From Planctomycetota bacterium (GTDB lineage Bacteria > Planctomycetota > UBA8742 > UBA2392): a DNA stretch of 64,000 nucleotides. The stretch's first letter is position 1; each line of letters starts with the position of its first letter. The DNA lies in the NCBI GenBank assembly GCA_020425605.1, contig JAGQRH010000019.1:1-64000 (forward strand). The letters are read 5' to 3'. The translations under genes were made by a program, and so were the position numbers. The notes below the pieces were generated by a model that did not search any database, had not been told where the DNA came from, and saw nothing but the letters and a program-made list of their open reading frames with translations. Below, in pieces: positions 61,326-64,000 of this stretch.

Positions 61326-61525
61326 CTCTGCTGCAAGTCCGCGCCTCAATAAGCGAACCATAGCTGCTCTGTTCCAAACGACTGGGTGGGTTTGTAGCCG
61401 TGCCCGGTCCGCAAAGCCCGTATCATGGGCCTTGTTGGGCCGCAGCGACTGTGACATCGGCAACCCTGTGTGATAAACTCCGCTCGTTACCGGCTGAATG
61501 CCCAAGAACTCAATGGGAGCCGATC

Positions 61526-62569
61526 ATGAATGATCCCAAGCCTGAAGGATTCCAGCCCGCACCGTGGGAAGCGGGCAAGACACGCCCTGTACACCCGCAA
61601 CCGCAGGCACCTCAGCCTCCACGTCCGGCCGGACCGCCCCCCGGGGCGCCCCAGGGCTATCTGAACCAGCCGCAGCAATCTCCCGGCCCTGGATTTGGTG
61701 GGGGAGACATGGGCCGTGCACGCACGAGGCAGATCCCCGGCCAACCGCAGGCGCCGGCTGCATACCAGCAGCAACCGAACGGCTACCCGCCTCCACCGCA
61801 GGGGGGCGGTGCATATCAGCAGCCGCAAGGCTATCCGCAGCCGCCGCAGGGCTATGGGCAGGCACCACAGGGCTATCCGCCGCCAGGTGGTCAGCCTCAG
61901 CCGGCCGGCGCCCCTGGCCAGCCATATCAAATGCAGGGCCCGCAGATGGGCAAACCAACCAGCGTGCTGGCGATCGTATCGCTCGTCACGCTTGCGGTGG
62001 GTATGGTCATCGGGCTGGTCTCGCTCGGCTTCTTCAGCATTCCGTTGTTCCTGATCGGCGCGGTACTCGGCTACCTGGGCATGCGGGAAACCGCGGCATG
62101 GGGCAAGAAATCCGGCCGCGGCATGGCTCTCGGTGGCACGATCGCGAACCTCGTATGCATGGTGTTGAACGGCGGGTTCCTCCTGTTGGCGCTTCTGTTT
62201 GTTCAGAGCGCGGGCAGCGCCCTTGAACAGCAGGCCAACGCGGCCGCAGACGCCATGCTGATCCGACAGCGCCTGCAGATGTACAAGGACGCCAAGGGCG
62301 ACCTGAAGCCGGGCGGCCCCCAGTTCAAAGCCGGCTTCCGCAACGATACTGCCGCGCTTGGCCCGATGCTGACCGTGCCGGACCTCGTCTCTGAGGGCGA
62401 AATGCAGAATCCGCTCGAGCAATACTCAATTGAAGTGGTGGACGAAACCGCGACGATCTTCTGGACACCGAAGGACGGGGTGCGCCAGGAGGTCGGGACG
62501 TTCCGCAGTGGATTTTCCGGCTGGGAAGATGACGACTTCGGATTCGATGACACTCCACGACGACGCTAG
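61526..62569 (+). CDS. DUF4190-like membrane protein, first of three tandem copies
   Basis: A 347-residue protein. GGGAG precedes ATG 61526. A long disordered N-terminus of Pro, Gln, Gly and Tyr (GYPQPPQGYGQAPQGYPPPG) covers residues 20-140. Two or three membrane helices follow at about 150-235 (PTSVLAIVSLVTLAVGMVIG, RGMALGGTIANLVCMVLNGG), as in DUF4190. The C-terminal 110 residues are outside or in the cytoplasm, with QRLQMYKDAKGDLKPGGPQF. Such proteins are common in actinobacteria and planctomycetes; function is unknown. Confidence 0.8.
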   Translation: MNDPKPEGFQPAPWEAGKTRPVHPQPQAPQPPRPAGPPPGAPQGYLNQPQQSPGPGFGGGDMGRARTRQIPGQPQAPAAYQQQPNGYPPPPQGGGAYQQPQGYPQPPQGYGQAPQGYPPPGGQPQPAGAPGQPYQMQGPQMGKPTSVLAIVSLVTLAVGMVIGLVSLGFFSIPLFLIGAVLGYLGMRETAAWGKKSGRGMALGGTIANLVCMVLNGGFLLLALLFVQSAGSALEQQANAAADAMLIRQRLQMYKDAKGDLKPGGPQFKAGFRNDTAALGPMLTVPDLVSEGEMQNPLEQYSIEVVDETATIFWTPKDGVRQEVGTFRSGFSGWEDDDFGFDDTPRRR

Positions 62570-62576
62570 GAAACCC

Positions 62577-63377
62577 ATGACCGACGACCGAATCGAAGAC
62601 TCAAGACCCGAGCAGACCAGCAGCCAGGCCTCCGAGGCCCACACACAAAGGGCGCCGGCACCGTACCCGCCGCCGTACGGTGCGTATGGACAACCGGGGC
62701 AGCCCTATAGCCAGTCTCCGCCTCCGCCGCCGTTCCAGTACACGCCTGAAAAACCGATGAGCAACCTGGCCATCGCCTCCATGGTGTTGGGCGGCGTGAG
62801 CGTTCTAGTCTGGATCATCGCGCCGGTAACCGGAATCATCGGCATCGTCACGGGCATCATGGGCATGAAGCAGAGCAAGCAGCCCGCCGGAACGCATAAG
62901 GGCTGGGGCCTGGCACTGGCCGGTACGATCACCAGCAGCGCGATGTGGCTGATCAGCGTCGCGATGATAGTCGGGATGGCGTTCCTGTTCGTGTTCGTCG
63001 ACAAGCAACAGAAAGACATTCAGCACGACAGGATCGTGGCCACACAGGAGATCGAGTCCGACCTGACCACCATTCGTGTGAGGATGGAGTTGTACTTCAC
63101 TGAGAACAGTCAGTCGCTTGAGCCGGGCGGGCCAATCGTCAACGACGGGCGCACCGGTCTCTACCCGGAAGATGCGCCGAAGGTCGAAGGCTCACTTAAG
63201 ATCAGCGACCTGGTCTCGGTATCCGACCTGAACAACCGCCCCAGCGAATACACTCTCAGCATCGAGGGCAAGACAAAGGCGACGATCACACACACGCGTA
63301 CCAACACACGAATGATCATTTCCGATATCGGGGCCGGCAGCTGGAGCCTCGAGGAAACGCACGGCTTCGGCAAATGA
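62577..63377 (+). CDS. DUF4190-like membrane protein, second tandem copy
   Basis: A 266-residue paralogue of the 61526 protein. AGGA lies 6 bases before ATG 62577, which is only 7 bases past the previous stop; an ATG at 62547 inside the previous gene is possible. A shorter Pro/Gly/Gln N-terminus (PYPPPYGAYGQPGQP) is followed by SNLAIASMVLGGVSVLVWII and a second helix pair (GWGLALAGTITSSAMWLIS). A conserved C-terminal stretch VRMELYFTENSQSLEPGGPI matches the neighbours. Likely the same operon. Confidence 0.8.
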   Translation: MTDDRIEDSRPEQTSSQASEAHTQRAPAPYPPPYGAYGQPGQPYSQSPPPPPFQYTPEKPMSNLAIASMVLGGVSVLVWIIAPVTGIIGIVTGIMGMKQSKQPAGTHKGWGLALAGTITSSAMWLISVAMIVGMAFLFVFVDKQQKDIQHDRIVATQEIESDLTTIRVRMELYFTENSQSLEPGGPIVNDGRTGLYPEDAPKVEGSLKISDLVSVSDLNNRPSEYTLSIEGKTKATITHTRTNTRMIISDIGAGSWSLEETHGFGK

Positions 63378-63441
63378 TGAATGCGGCCGGTGGAATCCAC
63401 TTTGGTGTGCCCCTTGAAGGCGCAGGGAAGGCCGCAATGTG

Positions 63442-64000
63442 ATGGCAGGCCAACCGCCAGATTCTCAGCGCCCCACCACGATCCCAGTCCCGCCGCCCCC
63501 ACCGAACGGCATCCCCTTTGGCCAGATTCTCTCGGCCAAGCCCACCAGCGGCAAGGCGGTTGCCGCGCTGTGCTTTTCTTTGGGCGGGCTTATCGGAGCC
63601 TTCTTTTGTCCGCCGGTTGGAGCGGTGGTTCTGATCGGCCTGGTGTTCGGGATATTGGGAATCATCGAAACTGGCAAGGAAGGCAAGCGTTCCGGACGAG
63701 GTCTCGCGCTTGCTGGAACGGTCATCGCGTCGCTTGCAGTTTGTGGCGTAATTGGAATCACCAGCCTTTTCATCCACGGCCATTCTCGGGACGAGCAGAG
63801 AATTCGTGCCGAAATGGAGCCGGCGATTGCGAAGGACCAGGCTCTCATTCTCAAGCGCCTGAAGCAGTATTATGACGAGAACGACCGCTCACTGGGCCCA
63901 GGTGGACCTTGGCTCGCAACCCGAACCGCGGGATCCGGGCCACCGGGCAACACCACTGCAGTGCAGCCCGGTACGAGAGTATCCGGCACGCTTGAACTCA
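63442..64000 (+). CDS. DUF4190-like membrane protein, third copy, truncated by window edge
   Basis: At least 186 codons, running off the right edge. GGGAAGG lies upstream of ATG 63442; a GTG directly before it is possible. The protein starts with a short Pro-rich segment (TIPVPPPPPNGIPFGQ), then helices at about residues 40-67 (KAVAALCFSLGGLIGAFFCP) and 75-120 (GRGLALAGTVIASLAVCGVI). LKRLKQYYDENDRSLGPGGP corresponds to the conserved stretch in the two genes before it. So the array has at least three tandem paralogues. Confidence 0.78.
   Translation, partial: MAGQPPDSQRPTTIPVPPPPPNGIPFGQILSAKPTSGKAVAALCFSLGGLIGAFFCPPVGAVVLIGLVFGILGIIETGKEGKRSGRGLALAGTVIASLAVCGVIGITSLFIHGHSRDEQRIRAEMEPAIAKDQALILKRLKQYYDENDRSLGPGGPWLATRTAGSGPPGNTTAVQPGTRVSGTLEL

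Noticed and set aside
1..64000. tRNA, rRNA or known riboswitch genes
   Set aside because: No cloverleaf, conserved rRNA stretch or recognised riboswitch core was found on reading both strands.

Overview
The window looks like GC-rich chromosomal DNA from a Planctomycetota or closely related PVC-type bacterium. The main evidence is four secreted DUF1549/DUF1553 (PSCyt2/PSD1) proteins with a CxxCH motif, one of them paired with a Tat-exported DUF1501 protein. Two large secreted proteins with squalene-cyclase-like toroid folds and many secreted proteins of unknown function fit the same picture. The code is standard: many genes here stop at TGA. No rRNA, tRNA, CRISPR array or prophage was seen.

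Layout. 1-3.4 kb: the start of a LigB-type dioxygenase, then an ArsR/AHSA1/VOC/AHSA1 operon and a small ABM-like protein. 3.6-11.8 kb: three DUF1549/DUF1553 genes separated by a secreted protein, an unknown protein and a REP-associated tyrosine transposase (RAYT) with its own palindromic elements. 11.9-15.6 kb: an ADP-ribosylglycohydrolase, an M3 oligoendopeptidase and a membrane protein. 15.7-16.9 kb: a second RAYT with a different REP family, beside the stump of a broken gene. 16.9-18.1 kb: a secreted thioredoxin-like protein whose first active-site cysteine is encoded as in-frame TGA, a candidate selenoprotein. 18.3-21.5 kb: a Com-like zinc finger, a sigma-region-4-like regulator, a membrane protein, a cysteine-dioxygenase-like cupin, a VOC protein and a methyltransferase. 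21.7-30.1 kb: two secreted paralogues, DnaK, an SRPBCC protein, a DUF998 membrane protein, Dps and a damaged zinc-ribbon gene. 30.1-41.4 kb: a toroid protein, a glycosyltransferase, a TPR protein, a molybdopterin-domain protein, dCTP deaminase, a VOC protein, adenosine deaminase and a HEAT/VWA protein. 41.8-48.1 kb: a DUF1549-DUF1501 operon and a lipoprotein hydrolase. 48.2-57.5 kb: GNAT, RecQ, an ECF sigma factor with a putative membrane anti-sigma fused to a toroid domain, a cupin/TerB pair and a GT87-like enzyme. 57.7-64 kb: MiaB, a leucine-rich-repeat protein and three tandem DUF4190-like membrane proteins, the last cut by the window edge.

The most notable item is the candidate selenoprotein at 16890-18089. 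An in-frame TGA sits exactly at the first position of a CPHC-like redox motif, behind a signal peptide, with an open frame on both sides and a short hairpin at bacterial SECIS distance. Other unusual structure includes two RAYT/REP systems within 8 kb, a truncated paralogous tail of the selenoprotein next to a REP block, a sigma/anti-sigma pair whose anti-sigma candidate carries a 26-27-residue tandem repeat, and a series of diverged intergenic inverted repeats.
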